Positions 15,945-25,180 of a DNA stretch of 64,000 bases are shown here, one piece after another. Source of the DNA: Bacteroidales bacterium UBA5197 (lineage in GTDB: Bacteria > Bacteroidota > Bacteroidia > Bacteroidales > Lentimicrobiaceae). Numbering within the stretch: the first letter of the stretch is position 1; each line of letters begins with the position of its first letter. Made by a program: the position numbers and the translations under genes. The notes beneath the pieces were generated by a model that saw nothing but the letters and a program-made list of their open reading frames with translations, did no database searches and was not told the origin of the DNA. Location of the stretch: positions 245,564 through 309,563 of the forward strand of contig DHVX01000061.1 in assembly GCA_002412885.1 (NCBI GenBank), read 5' to 3'.

Positions 15945-16763
15945 TCAGAGTTCAGTTTCCTTCAGCAGTTCAATGATGATTCGTGTCATACGTGGTTCAG
16001 CTCTTCTGGCTGCATCCAAAACCAGTTTATGTGAAATTTCCACAATTTTCCCGGGAACACCGAGATCAGAGATAACAGAAACTGCAAAAACAGGAATATC
16101 CATATGCCGCGCAACCATCACTTCAGGAACAGTTGACATTCCAACAGCATCAGCACCAATAATATGAAGGTAGCGATACTCTGCCGGAGTTTCAAAGGTT
16201 GGTCCGGTTACAGCTGCGTAAACTCCGGTTCTGAAAGGAATAGCTGCACGACTGGCGATGCTAGCTGCATGATCAAGAATCTTACGGTCGTAAGCTTCAC
16301 TCAGATCAGGGAAACGGGGTCCGAGCTCTTCGTGGTTTTTACCAAGTAGCGGGTTGTCGCCCATCAGATTGATGTGATCGGTAATAAACATGATGTCGCC
16401 CACATCAAATCCCGGATTTAATCCTCCGCTGGCATTCGAAACAACCAGCATTTTTATGCCCAGAAACTTCATCACCCTTATCGGGAAAGTAAGTTCTTTC
16501 ATGGAATAACCTTCATAAAAATGAAAGCGCCCCTGCATGGCTACTATTGGTTTATCGCCAAGTGTTCCAAAAATCAACTGACCTTTGTGGCCTTCCACTG
16601 TTGATATCGGGAAATGCGGAATACTGCTGTAAGGTATTTCGGTTTTGTTCTGAATCTCATCGACAAGTCCACCAAGCCCGGTTCCTAAAATTATTCCTGT
16701 GTGCGGCACTAAATCTGTTTGTTCGCGGATAAAATCAACGCTCTCCTTAATTTTTGCTAACAT
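15945..16763 (-). CDS. punA: Purine nucleoside phosphorylase (trimeric, PNP class I)
   Basis: Phosphorolysis of inosine or guanosine to base and ribose-1-phosphate in purine salvage. Blocks seen: GIILGTGLGGLVDEI (phosphate loop), EGHKGQLIFGTLG, QGRFHFYEGY, the VVSNASGGLNPGF base-site strand, AAVTGPTFETPAEYR and the DAVGMSTVPEVMVARH segment with the conserved Met and Glu. 272 residues, the usual size of the trimeric enzyme. Its start overlaps the lpxK 3' end by 17 bp, so translation may be coupled. Confidence 0.94.
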   Translation of the reverse strand: MLAKIKESVDFIREQTDLVPHTGIILGTGLGGLVDEIQNKTEIPYSSIPHFPISTVEGHKGQLIFGTLGDKPIVAMQGRFHFYEGYSMKELTFPIRVMKFLGIKMLVVSNASGGLNPGFDVGDIMFITDHINLMGDNPLLGKNHEELGPRFPDLSEAYDRKILDHAASIASRAAIPFRTGVYAAVTGPTFETPAEYRYLHIIGADAVGMSTVPEVMVARHMDIPVFAVSVISDLGVPGKIVEISHKLVLDAARRAEPRMTRIIIELLKETEL

Positions 16764-17802
16764 ATTTTAATATTTGTTCATCGAATTGCAGCTTGTCGTC
16801 TTTATGAAGTTCAACCTCAATAGGCAGGTAGAATACCGGGAGTTTTTCTGCAACTTTTATCAGATCAGGCTGCAGCAAACGCATGGCATCTTTTTCAGTA
16901 GTAACAAGCAACTTATTTCGGGTGTAAAGATCGTCAAAATTCCTTTTAATACGGTTCATATCTTCAGATGTATATCTGTGATGATCCGGGAAACGAATTA
17001 CAATCAGCTCCTGAGTTTGTTTCCGAAGGTGATCTTCAATGGGATAAGTGTTGGCAATGCCGGCAAAAAGCAGAATAGCGGTATATCGATGATCCGGATT
17101 GTTTTTGCAGGTTTCCTTCCACAATGAAGTCACCATTCCATATTTGATAAAGGAAAAATATATCTGTTGATGCGCTTTGGGGCGTAACTCTGAGATGAGC
17201 TGCCGCCTGACAATAGGCGATAAAGTGGTGGGTGTTTTGGTTACAATTATAATATCAGCCCGGTTTGCACCAGATATTCTTTCGCGCAACAAGCCGGCTG
17301 GGAGCAGATAATCGCGTGTGTAAAGTCTGTGATAATCAGACAACAGAATCGACAATCCGGGCTGCACGCTTCTGTGTTGAAATGCATCATCAAGCAACAG
17401 CACGCCAACATCCTGATTCATTTGCAGAATATTTTTTATGCCACGCCTTCTTTTTTCATCAACAAAGACACCTATGTTTTTAAACTTCCTGAAATACTGC
17501 ATCGGCTCATCGCCAATGGTTGCTGCGTTCTCAGTTTCGGAGGCAGCTAAAAATCCTTTGGTTTTTCTTCCGTATCCCCGACTGAGGGTGTTCACCTTAA
17601 AATCAGGCAATAATAATCTGATCAAATACTCGATGTGCGGAGTTTTGCCTGTTCCTCCGGCAGAAAGATTGCCCACTGAAATAACCGGGAAATCAAATTT
17701 CTCAGATGGAAGAAGTTTCCAGTCAAAAAGCAGATTCCTGATGGAGGTTAATATTCCATAAAGAATCGCAAAAGGGAGTAAGAAAAGTCTGAGGATTTCC
17801 AC
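16747..17802 (-). CDS. lpxK: Tetraacyldisaccharide 4'-kinase
   Basis: Phosphorylates the 4' position of the lipid A disaccharide at the inner membrane. N-terminal hydrophobic helix, then the P-loop in ISVGNLSAGGTGKTPHIEYL, LSRGYGRKTKGF, and LLLDDAFQHRSVQPGLSILL with the second Asp-rich motif. Later GIANTYPIEDHL and FPDHHRYT blocks are typical of LpxK. 351 residues. First gene of the minus-strand run lpxK-punA-TlpA-like-lpxH-ppx. Confidence 0.93.
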   Translation of the reverse strand: MEILRLFLLPFAILYGILTSIRNLLFDWKLLPSEKFDFPVISVGNLSAGGTGKTPHIEYLIRLLLPDFKVNTLSRGYGRKTKGFLAASETENAATIGDEPMQYFRKFKNIGVFVDEKRRRGIKNILQMNQDVGVLLLDDAFQHRSVQPGLSILLSDYHRLYTRDYLLPAGLLRERISGANRADIIIVTKTPTTLSPIVRRQLISELRPKAHQQIYFSFIKYGMVTSLWKETCKNNPDHRYTAILLFAGIANTYPIEDHLRKQTQELIVIRFPDHHRYTSEDMNRIKRNFDDLYTRNKLLVTTEKDAMRLLQPDLIKVAEKLPVFYLPIEVELHKDDKLQFDEQILKYVSKN

Positions 17803-18064
17803 GGCATAAAAATATTGAAATATTTTTACCTTACAAATATTTTTACATTATTATTACGTTATTTATATTACCATCTGTAAAATAGCTGCTTAGGCAAATT
17901 ATTGCTGAAGATTTGCTTTTGCATACTTCGCACTTTTTATTTAAAGATTGTCAAGTAAAATAATCCGCATCCGAAACTCTCCATTTTTTACATTCTTTCT
18001 GTTCAGGTACGATTTTTTAATACAGCAAAAAGCATTAGTTTTACCAATTCGAAAATTTTCAGCC

Positions 18065-19159
18065 ATGCATATCCGTGAAATCCTCAACCACATTGAATCC
18101 ATAGCTCCATTGGCTTATCAGGAATCCTACGACAACTCAGGCCTGATCATCGGAGATTCAGCAACTGAAGCAAGCGGTGCCATATTTACGCTGGATGTAA
18201 CTGAGGCTGTTGTGGATGAAGCCATTGCCACAGGCCACAATCTGATAATTTCGCATCACCCGTTGATTTTCAAGCCCCTGAAACGTTTAAATGGCAATAG
18301 TGATCAGGATCGGTGCATCATTAAAGCAATAAAAAACGATATCGCAATTTATGCAGCACATACCAACCTCGACAATGCACCGGAAGGTGTAAATGCCATG
18401 ATCTGCAGTAAATTGGGACTTAAAAAAACCAGAATACTTCAGCCAATGGGAGATATGCTCCGCAAACTGACAGTATTTGTGCCGCATGAGCATTCAGGAA
18501 AAGTCAGACAATCCATGTTTGATGCCGGTGCCGGCCACATCGGCATGTATGATCAATGCAGTTTCAACCTTCAGGGAGATGGAACATTCAGAGCCGGCGA
18601 CGATGCAATGCCATACATCGGACAAAAAGGAACTTTGCATACAGAACCTGAAACAAGAATTGAATTGCTGTGCGAGGCGCATAACCTCTCTCGCGTGATC
18701 AGTGCAATGAATCAGTCACATCCTTACGAAGAAGTGGCTTACGATGTTTATCCGCTGCTGAATAAAAATCAATATGCAGGATCAGGAATGATCGGCGAGC
18801 TTGAAGTGCCTATGGATGAAAAATCATTTTTAATGATGGTAAAAGAGACATTCGGAACCGGAGCTCTGAAACATTCTCCGCTTACCCATAAAAAAATTGA
18901 GAAGGTTTCCGTTTGTGGCGGTTCGGGAAATTTTCTGATTTCTCAGGCTATGGCATCCGGTGCAGATGTATTTATAACGGGTGAGTTGAAATACCACGAT
19001 TATTTTCTTGCAGAAAACCGGATTTTACTCGTCGAAGCAGGACATTATGAAACGGAACAATTCACTAAAGAATTATTATATCAGATTGTTAAAGAAAAAT
19101 TTACTACCTTTGCAACCCGAATTTCTGCTATTCCGACTAATCCAGTCAATTACCTGTAA
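18065..19159 (+). CDS. Nif3-like dinuclear metal centre protein
   Basis: 364 residues from the ATG at 18065 (MHIREILNHIESIAP), the family's usual start; the frame is open 39 codons further upstream but that extension is low-quality and phenylalanine-rich. Metal-binding blocks: ESYDNSGLIIGD, ISHHPLIFKPLK, YAAHTNLDNAPEGVN and, at the C-terminus, ITGELKYHD and EAGHYETEQ. Between them lies the inserted PII-like domain typical of the long form (LRKLTVFVPHEHSG to SHPYEEVAYDVYPL). The family forms hexamers; a GTP cyclohydrolase I type 2 label is often used but the physiological function is unclear. The zinc-ribbon gene follows after 24 bp, a conserved pair in Bacteroidota. Confidence 0.92.
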   Translation: MHIREILNHIESIAPLAYQESYDNSGLIIGDSATEASGAIFTLDVTEAVVDEAIATGHNLIISHHPLIFKPLKRLNGNSDQDRCIIKAIKNDIAIYAAHTNLDNAPEGVNAMICSKLGLKKTRILQPMGDMLRKLTVFVPHEHSGKVRQSMFDAGAGHIGMYDQCSFNLQGDGTFRAGDDAMPYIGQKGTLHTEPETRIELLCEAHNLSRVISAMNQSHPYEEVAYDVYPLLNKNQYAGSGMIGELEVPMDEKSFLMMVKETFGTGALKHSPLTHKKIEKVSVCGGSGNFLISQAMASGADVFITGELKYHDYFLAENRILLVEAGHYETEQFTKELLYQIVKEKFTTFATRISAIPTNPVNYL

Positions 19160-19183
19160 ATCAATATAATAACTCCGATTCCC

Positions 19184-20047
19184 ATGGCAAAATCAACGTC
19201 AAAAGCTAAAGTTTCCGCTTCAACTGAATCATCAGACATTCAGGATACAGAGGTTCAAAGCCACATTTCTGCACACGTTCAACTCACCCACAGCGAGGTT
19301 GACGAAACTGATATTTCGATCGAGAAAAAGCTTATCGCATTATACAGCCTCCAGCAGATTGATTCTCAGATTGATAAGATCAAAATCATCAGAGGAGAGC
19401 TGCCACTTGAGGTTGAAGATCTTGAAGATGAGATTATCGGACTTCAAACGCGCATCGATAACCACATTCAGGAAATTGAAACCCTGAAAACTTCGGTTAA
19501 AGATAAGGATAACGCCATCAAAGAGAGCCATTTGCAGATCAAACGCTACGAAGAGCAGCAAATGAATGTGCGTAACAACCGCGAGTATGATTCATTGTCG
19601 AAAGAAATTGAATTTCAGAACCTTGAAATCGCGCTTGCTGAGAAACGAATCAAAGAATTTTCTCATCTGCTCAATCTGAAAAACGAAGAAATCACTGCTG
19701 CTCAGAATGTACTCGACGATCGCAAAAACGACCTCGAAATCAAGAAAAGCGAATTGGCCGATATCGTTAGTGAAACTGAAAAAGAAGAGCAGAACCTGCA
19801 TTCAAAATCAGAAGAATTTCAGCGCTTTATCGAGGAAAGATTACTCACTGCCTACAAACGTATCCGCAAAAATGCCCGTAACGGACTGGCTGTGGTAAGC
19901 GTTGAACGCGATGCCTGCGGTGGATGCTTCAGTGCCATTCCTCCTCAGAGACAGCTCGACATCAGAATGCACAAAAAAATTATAGTTTGCGAATACTGCG
20001 GCCGTATTCTTGTTGACCATGGCCTGGCAGCAAGTATCAATAATTAA
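19184..20047 (+). CDS. Coiled-coil zinc-ribbon protein (CdsZ/DUF164-like)
   Basis: 287 residues. Residues 1-45 are a Ser/Thr/Glu-rich tail absent from many relatives. Residues about 50-220 are a long alpha-helical coiled coil rich in Glu, Lys and Leu heptads. The C-terminal zinc ribbon reads CGGC...CEYC (the two pairs about 32 residues apart), the C4 type of the family. The family may bind nucleic acids or act as an adaptor; the function is not firmly known. Translated just after the Nif3-like gene and ended by an intrinsic terminator at 20077. Confidence 0.88.
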   Translation: MAKSTSKAKVSASTESSDIQDTEVQSHISAHVQLTHSEVDETDISIEKKLIALYSLQQIDSQIDKIKIIRGELPLEVEDLEDEIIGLQTRIDNHIQEIETLKTSVKDKDNAIKESHLQIKRYEEQQMNVRNNREYDSLSKEIEFQNLEIALAEKRIKEFSHLLNLKNEEITAAQNVLDDRKNDLEIKKSELADIVSETEKEEQNLHSKSEEFQRFIEERLLTAYKRIRKNARNGLAVVSVERDACGGCFSAIPPQRQLDIRMHKKIIVCEYCGRILVDHGLAASINN

Positions 20048-20076
20048 TCCCGGTTTTCACCAGATTAACACATATT

Positions 20077-20107
20077 AAAGGAAAGTCGGAAGGCTTTCCT
20101 TTTTTTA
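20077..20107 (+). terminator. Intrinsic terminator after the zinc-ribbon gene
   Basis: AAAGGAAAG (20077-20085) pairs with CTTTCCTTT (20094-20102), 8-base loop, followed by a T run. It separates the Nif3/zinc-ribbon pair from the TPR gene. Confidence 0.8.
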
Positions 20108-20121
20108 TATCAGTTGCCGAA

Positions 20122-21624
20122 ATGAGAATACAAATTATACTTTGGTTATTACTCTTCGCAGCTGGCCGGATTCAGGCCGGAGATTACCAGCTTAACCAGA
20201 ACTGCCTGAATGCCTATGATCACATCCTGAGCCTGAGATTCGGCAAAGCAGAAGAAATACTGAGGAGTGAAAGTAAATTAAATCCGGACAACAGAATAGT
20301 TTCCTACCTCGAAAACTATGCAGGCTTCCTCGAAGTGATTATTTCAGAAGATAAAGACAATTATCAGCGTTTCTCTGCAAGGAAGAACACGCTGCTGAAA
20401 AATCTTGAATCCGGAAATCCTCAATCGCCCTGGCATCTTTACACACAAGCTCAACTCAACCTTCAACATGCATTTGCGTCTATGCGTTTCGAAGAATACA
20501 GCAGTGCCGCTCTTGAAATAAACAAAGCCTATCGACTGCTTGTAAAAAACGAAAAACTCTATCCTGATTTCAAACCAAATCAGGTTGCGCTTGGGCTAAT
20601 GCAGGTGCTGATCGGATCTATACCGCAGAATTATCAGTGGGTGACCCGTATTTTATCCTTACAGGGCACAGTGGAACAAGGCATCAGCAATATGCAGAAA
20701 GTCCTTAATGATCCGTCAACAGATCGAAATTATCCTTTCCTGAAGGCTGAAACCCTGTTTCTGCTCACCTTCACCACCTTTAATCTTTCTCAGGATCCGG
20801 AGAAAACCGGCTTTATTGATGAACATCTGAGTAGTGAAAAAAACCGGGGAATGATAGAAAAAAATCCGCTGCTCATCTATGCAAAATCAGTATTTCTGAT
20901 GCACACCGGAAGGAATGAACTGGCATTGGAAACATTGAAATCTGCACCCACTTCCAAAGATTATTACCCATTTTATTACCTGCAATACCTTAACGGAGTT
21001 GCCAGGCTTAACCGGCTTGATAAAGAAGCAGAAGTCTGGTTTCTGAGGTATGTTAACAATTTCAAAGGCAATAGCTTTATCAAGTCGGCATATCAGCGGC
21101 TTGCGTGGATCGCACTTATAAACGGTGATGAAGATGGCTATAAAAAATATATGCAAAGGGTGTTGCTGCTTGGAAACACAGCCATTGACGGGGATAAACA
21201 GGCGCTTAAAGAAGCCAACACAGGCAAAATACCAAATACTATATTATTAAAAGCCAGACTATTATCAGATGGCGGATATTATGCTGAAGCCCAAAGTGTA
21301 CTTTCATCTGTTACCAAAACAGATCTTAAGGATAGCAATGAAATTACAGAATACAGATATCGGCTTGCGAGAAACAATCACAAATGGGGAAAAACTGCTT
21401 TGGCAAAAGCAGATTATGAACAAACGATAATTCTTGGAGAAAACCAGAAATGGTACTATGCAGCCAATTCAGCTTTGCAGCTTGCTTTAATCCATGAAAC
21501 TGAAGGCAATGCTGATGAAGCCCGCTTCTATTTTGAAAAATGTCTTTCAATGGATTACGACGAATACCGGACAAGCATCAGCCAGAAGGCAAAAGCAGGA
21601 CTCCTCCGGCTGAAATCGAAGTAA
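20122..21624 (+). CDS. Exported TPR-like repeat protein, unknown function
   Basis: 500 residues with a cleavable signal peptide (RIQIILWLLLFAAGRIQAG, cut near residue 19). The mature part is all-helical, with recurring alanine- and leucine-rich helical hairpins such as FEEYSSAALEINKAYRLLV, NELALETLKSAPT and GNADEARFYFEKCLSMDYDEY, which read as TPR units, chiefly toward the C-terminus. No enzymatic motif. Probably a periplasmic protein-interaction scaffold; the substrate is unknown. The gene starts 15 bp after the terminator of the preceding unit, so its promoter would lie in or before that hairpin. Confidence 0.75.
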   Translation: MRIQIILWLLLFAAGRIQAGDYQLNQNCLNAYDHILSLRFGKAEEILRSESKLNPDNRIVSYLENYAGFLEVIISEDKDNYQRFSARKNTLLKNLESGNPQSPWHLYTQAQLNLQHAFASMRFEEYSSAALEINKAYRLLVKNEKLYPDFKPNQVALGLMQVLIGSIPQNYQWVTRILSLQGTVEQGISNMQKVLNDPSTDRNYPFLKAETLFLLTFTTFNLSQDPEKTGFIDEHLSSEKNRGMIEKNPLLIYAKSVFLMHTGRNELALETLKSAPTSKDYYPFYYLQYLNGVARLNRLDKEAEVWFLRYVNNFKGNSFIKSAYQRLAWIALINGDEDGYKKYMQRVLLLGNTAIDGDKQALKEANTGKIPNTILLKARLLSDGGYYAEAQSVLSSVTKTDLKDSNEITEYRYRLARNNHKWGKTALAKADYEQTIILGENQKWYYAANSALQLALIHETEGNADEARFYFEKCLSMDYDEYRTSISQKAKAGLLRLKSK

Positions 21625-21642
21625 TCCGCCAGTTTATCAGCA

Positions 21643-21671
21643 AAAAAAAGCGGACCCACCGGATCCGCTTT
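21643..21671 (-). terminator. Bidirectional-type terminator between convergent genes
   Basis: AAAGCGGA (21647-21654) pairs with TCCGCTTT (21664-21671), with a further CC/GG pairing inside. On the minus strand the stem is followed by a T run (complement of the A run at 21643-21650), so it best serves the FadL-like gene. Confidence 0.75.
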
Positions 21672-21715
21672 AAAAATGTAAGTATATTGAGTTGTTAGAG
21701 CAGGGTTAAGTCATT

Positions 21716-23155
21716 CTAGTACTTTATGCCAATTGTCAAAAGAAACGAATTGTTGAAAGTCTTGGTTGCTGCAGGTTTTACCAGCCCGCTATACAAATAA
21801 TATTGATCATCAAACTGTGATCCAACCCAGGCCATATCAATGTAGAAATTCTTTTCGCGGATACCGATTCCGGCTGAGTAAGTGCTGATCGCTGAATTGG
21901 TTCCGTATATGTATGGATTTCCTGAAATTCCGTATCCACCCCTGAAATTAATGGCACCATATCTCCATTCGGTTCCGAACCTCAGGTTATGTGCTTCCTG
22001 GTAAATAGAACTGATGGACTGATTTTCATCATAAAAATCATAATCCGGAGCACGCAGACGCGAAGAAGTGTAATCAACATACTCATAATCAGCTGAGATA
22101 ACACCTGATTTGCCTATAATAAAACCCACACTTCCTATCGCGCGCATTGGAGTGGTAAGTTCGTAATCATAAATTCCATTGGCACTGGATGATGCAGTAA
22201 ACCCATTGTCGTAACGGGCGCGCATGGTTGCACTATAGTTATCCGACATTGAGGAGTAAAAAGTTGGTGTATGTATTGCACCGCCGAGCCTCAGCCAATC
22301 GGTTGCCCTGAAAATCATTCCAAACTTAAAGTTAATTCCTGTTCCTGATGTTTCAAGAAAATCAGTGCGGGTCAGTGAGTTAAAAACAGTATTGTCATCT
22401 GCCAGAGCGGTTTCAGTCAGTGTAGAATTTTCTATGTACCTGATATATGGCACTCCAACAGTTGCTCCCAGATAGAGCCTGTCGTTGTAATTGGCTCCAA
22501 GGCTGAATACCATTTCGTTGATTGAGCCTTTACTATCAATACTCTTCCTTTGATTTACCCCGCCGTTGGGCTTATCAATACCATAGCGCCAGTTAGCTGA
22601 ATCAACAACAAAAAGAAGTTCAGTATCATAGGCTAGCCGGGTATCAAATGCGCCAAGATCATCCGGATGCACTCCCCTGGCATTTTCAAGGTATGAAGTC
22701 AGAAAAGAAGATTGCATATTATCGCTGTCAATATTGACGCGGTTATTAAAATTGGCCATCCGGTTGATTCCAAATCCAAACTGAATATTTTTCCATGCCG
22801 ACTGCGAATTTCTGCTTTCAGCTGAACTGGCCATCACAATTCCGGCACTTCCGAGGTTAAAATTATACCGCGAATCCTCTCTGAAATTACCATCCAGTTG
22901 AGCTTCAGTGCGGGTGATACCAATGGAAGGTGTGATACTGATTTCTGAGCTCCTGTATAATCCAATGCCAGCCGGGTTGTGGCTCAGGGTAGTGAAGTCT
23001 GCACCTAATGCTCCAAAAGCGCCGCCCATTGCAACAAATCTGGCAGATCCTGAGTAGTTTAGCCTTGAGTAACGAAGTGCATCTATTTCATTCTGGGCAA
23101 TTGCATCCATTGAAAACAGAGAAGCAATCATTAGTATAGAAACCAGTTTTTTCAT
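21716..23155 (-). CDS. Outer-membrane transport protein, OmpP1/FadL/TodX-like
   Basis: 479 residues with a signal peptide (KKLVSILMIASLFSMDAIAQ). The N-terminal mature segment RYSRLNYSGSARFVAMGGAFGALGADFTTLSHNPAGIGLYRSSE is diagnostic of this Bacteroidota branch of the FadL beta-barrel family, where the N-terminus plugs the pore. The remainder is made of alternating amphipathic strands with aromatic girdles, ending in NNSFLLTIGIKY. Likely a porin for hydrophobic compounds; the substrate cannot be told. The repetitive lipoprotein gene is 42 bp upstream on the same strand. Confidence 0.85.
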   Translation of the reverse strand: MKKLVSILMIASLFSMDAIAQNEIDALRYSRLNYSGSARFVAMGGAFGALGADFTTLSHNPAGIGLYRSSEISITPSIGITRTEAQLDGNFREDSRYNFNLGSAGIVMASSAESRNSQSAWKNIQFGFGINRMANFNNRVNIDSDNMQSSFLTSYLENARGVHPDDLGAFDTRLAYDTELLFVVDSANWRYGIDKPNGGVNQRKSIDSKGSINEMVFSLGANYNDRLYLGATVGVPYIRYIENSTLTETALADDNTVFNSLTRTDFLETSGTGINFKFGMIFRATDWLRLGGAIHTPTFYSSMSDNYSATMRARYDNGFTASSSANGIYDYELTTPMRAIGSVGFIIGKSGVISADYEYVDYTSSRLRAPDYDFYDENQSISSIYQEAHNLRFGTEWRYGAINFRGGYGISGNPYIYGTNSAISTYSAGIGIREKNFYIDMAWVGSQFDDQYYLYSGLVKPAATKTFNNSFLLTIGIKY

Positions 23156-23197
23156 TGTAATATCAGTTAAATGAGTTTTTTATAAGTTAAACACGAA

Positions 23198-25033
23198 TTA
23201 CCTGCGACCACTTCCTGAAGATGACCTTCCGCTTCCTGAAGATGACGAAGAAGACGATGAAGATGACGATGATGAGGACGAAGAAGAACGTGCCGGGGCT
23301 GAATAAGAACTTCCAGATGATGATGATGATGAACGCGAAGGCGCTGAATAAGTGCTTCCGCTACTTCCGCTGCTACCACTACTTCCGCTGCTTTCGCGAC
23401 GTGTTGGAGCAGAATAGGTGGGCGAACTCTGCCTTTGAGGAGTGGCCTGTCTTTGCGGCGTTACCTGATTAGGTGATGATTGCTGACGCGGAGCGGCCTG
23501 ATAAGTTGGAGCAGTTTGCCTCGGAGTTGTTTGCTGTCCCTCAGGGTTAACTCCGGTTGGGCGGGTATTGCGATACTTCGGGTTGGTAAACTCGTCACTC
23601 GACTTTGGTTGATTGTATCCCGGAGCACGATATTCCTGAGGAGTTCTGCTTTGCTGACCAGTTGGTTGCTGACGAACGCTCTGCTGATTGCCATTCTGGG
23701 TTTGACGAGGCACCGAATAGCGGTTCTCGTTTGAACGCTGTGTTCCTGTTGCAGGAGATTCTGTGCGTGAACGCGGATTCTGTGGTGTTGTATATCTTGC
23801 CGGAGCAGGATTTCCTTGCTCTGTGCTAACTCCACTTGTTGTTCCTGGCTGATCAGCACGACGTGGTGTAGTGGTTGGAGTTGTAGTTGGGGTTGTGCGA
23901 CCAGGCTGTTCCTGCTCAGTGCGGCCAGGAGTTACAGTTGGGGTTGTGCGACCAGGTTGCTCGGTGCGGCCAGGAGTTACAGTTGGGGTTGTGCGACCAG
24001 GCTGCTCGGTGCGGCCAGGTTGCTCGGTGCGGCCAGGAGTTACAGTTGGGGTTGTACGGCCAGGTTGCTCGGTGCGGCCGGGAGTTACAGTTCCGGTACG
24101 TCCTGGTTGCTCAGTGCGGCCGGGAGTTGCAGTTCCGGTGCGACCTGGATCACCGGTGCGACCTGGGTTTGTAACTCCAATGCCTGAGGATGATCTGGGA
24201 TCTTGAATACGTCCGCTTTTTATGGCTGACTCGTATCGATCTCCGAATGTTGTACCTCTTCCGCTGCCTGAACCGCTGCTCAGGTTCGAATTGCGGTGTC
24301 CGTAGTAGTATGAGTTGTTATCGTAACTGTTGTAATAGTATCCTGTTCCGGAGTAGTATCCATCCCAGTAACCGTTCCAGTAGCCCTGATTGTATCCTCT
24401 CCAGTAACCACCGTATCCGTAGGGGTATCCGAAACCGTAACCGTAGTATGGGCTATCCCAGTATGAATATCTCCCGTAGTAAGGGTAGCCCCACCCCCAT
24501 GAATATCCGCCATAGCTTGGATACCACCAATTGTAACCCATATAGATACTGGTTCCCCAGCTGTATGGATTGTAGTCGTACCAGTAAAGATTTGTGTAGT
24601 AGGGTGAGTAGTAGCTGTTGTAGTAGTTGTTGGAATGGAAGCGGCGTAACCTTGCTGCATAAGCGTAATCGTAGTAATCATCGCTGTTGTAGTAATTATT
24701 GGTTACGTATGTAGTTCCTGTTGAAGGATCAGTATATTGTTCACTTGTGATGTAATTATAACCGTCAACATACTCAGTTTCGCCTTCATAATTATTCTCA
24801 TCAGCATAATACTCCTGTTGATTATTTTGAGTGGACTGCTGATTATCAGTTGTGTAGCGATCAGGAGTAATTGTTTTTTCCGTTTGGCTTGCTGCTGGCT
24901 GAGTTGAACCTACTGCCACTGCATCCTTTGGCGAATAATAAAGGTCGTCGTAGGTTGTTCGGGCCTGATACTGAGTTGTGCAAGCTGTCATAAGCAGTAA
25001 GGTTGCAGCAACGAATGTGAGTAAAGTTTTCAT
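23198..25033 (-). CDS. Low-complexity lipoprotein with Tyr-rich, PGRTEQ-repeat and Ser-rich regions
   Basis: 611 residues. Lipoprotein signal with a good lipobox, LMTAC (Cys18). Residues about 70-250 are extremely rich in Tyr, Gly, Asn and Trp (YYGYGFGYPYGYGGYW type). Residues about 286-388 are tandem PGRTEQ/PGRTTPTVT repeats. Residues about 390-545 are Gln-, Pro- and Thr-rich. The last 65 residues are mostly Ser and Gly and end in SGRSSSGSGRR. No catalytic domain is visible. The design suggests a surface-exposed, unstructured or adhesive polymer-like protein anchored in the outer membrane; this is inference. Same strand as the FadL-like gene downstream. Confidence 0.75.
   Translation of the reverse strand: MKTLLTFVAATLLLMTACTTQYQARTTYDDLYYSPKDAVAVGSTQPAASQTEKTITPDRYTTDNQQSTQNNQQEYYADENNYEGETEYVDGYNYITSEQYTDPSTGTTYVTNNYYNSDDYYDYAYAARLRRFHSNNYYNSYYSPYYTNLYWYDYNPYSWGTSIYMGYNWWYPSYGGYSWGWGYPYYGRYSYWDSPYYGYGFGYPYGYGGYWRGYNQGYWNGYWDGYYSGTGYYYNSYDNNSYYYGHRNSNLSSGSGSGRGTTFGDRYESAIKSGRIQDPRSSSGIGVTNPGRTGDPGRTGTATPGRTEQPGRTGTVTPGRTEQPGRTTPTVTPGRTEQPGRTEQPGRTTPTVTPGRTEQPGRTTPTVTPGRTEQEQPGRTTPTTTPTTTPRRADQPGTTSGVSTEQGNPAPARYTTPQNPRSRTESPATGTQRSNENRYSVPRQTQNGNQQSVRQQPTGQQSRTPQEYRAPGYNQPKSSDEFTNPKYRNTRPTGVNPEGQQTTPRQTAPTYQAAPRQQSSPNQVTPQRQATPQRQSSPTYSAPTRRESSGSSGSSGSSGSTYSAPSRSSSSSSGSSYSAPARSSSSSSSSSSSSSSSSSGSGRSSSGSGRR
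23880..24175 (-). repeat. In-frame tandem repeat of the lipoprotein gene
   Basis: Units of about 45 bp built from GTTGTGCGACCAGG, a TGCTCGGTGCGGCCAGG block and AGTTACAGTTGGG recur five to six times, with an extra 18-bp sub-unit inserted once near 24012-24029. All unit lengths are multiples of three, so gain or loss of a unit keeps the frame. Confidence 0.8.
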
Positions 25034-25106
25034 TTTAGGTCCTCCCTTTGATTTGCAGTGTTTCCTTGTCTGGTGTGTTCAGATGTTTATACTGCGTTAA
25101 ATTTAT

Positions 25107-25114
25107 TAATTTTG
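25107..25114 (+). promoter_or_regulatory. Putative -7 box of proS
   Basis: TAATTTTG fits TAnnTTTG, 66 bp before the proS start. No convincing -33 box. Confidence 0.4.
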
Positions 25115-25180
25115 TGCCGCTTTCGCGGGGTGTTGTGTTAACACCCACAAATCAACAAATACTATACCATAAATAAAGAA

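Noticed and set aside
23880..24175. CRISPR array
   Set aside because: Repeats are in-frame coding units with no unique spacers.
23480..24714. Several long plus-strand open frames opposite the repetitive lipoprotein
   Set aside because: They arise from low-complexity sequence; the minus-strand frame has a proper lipoprotein signal and a stop-free 611 codons.
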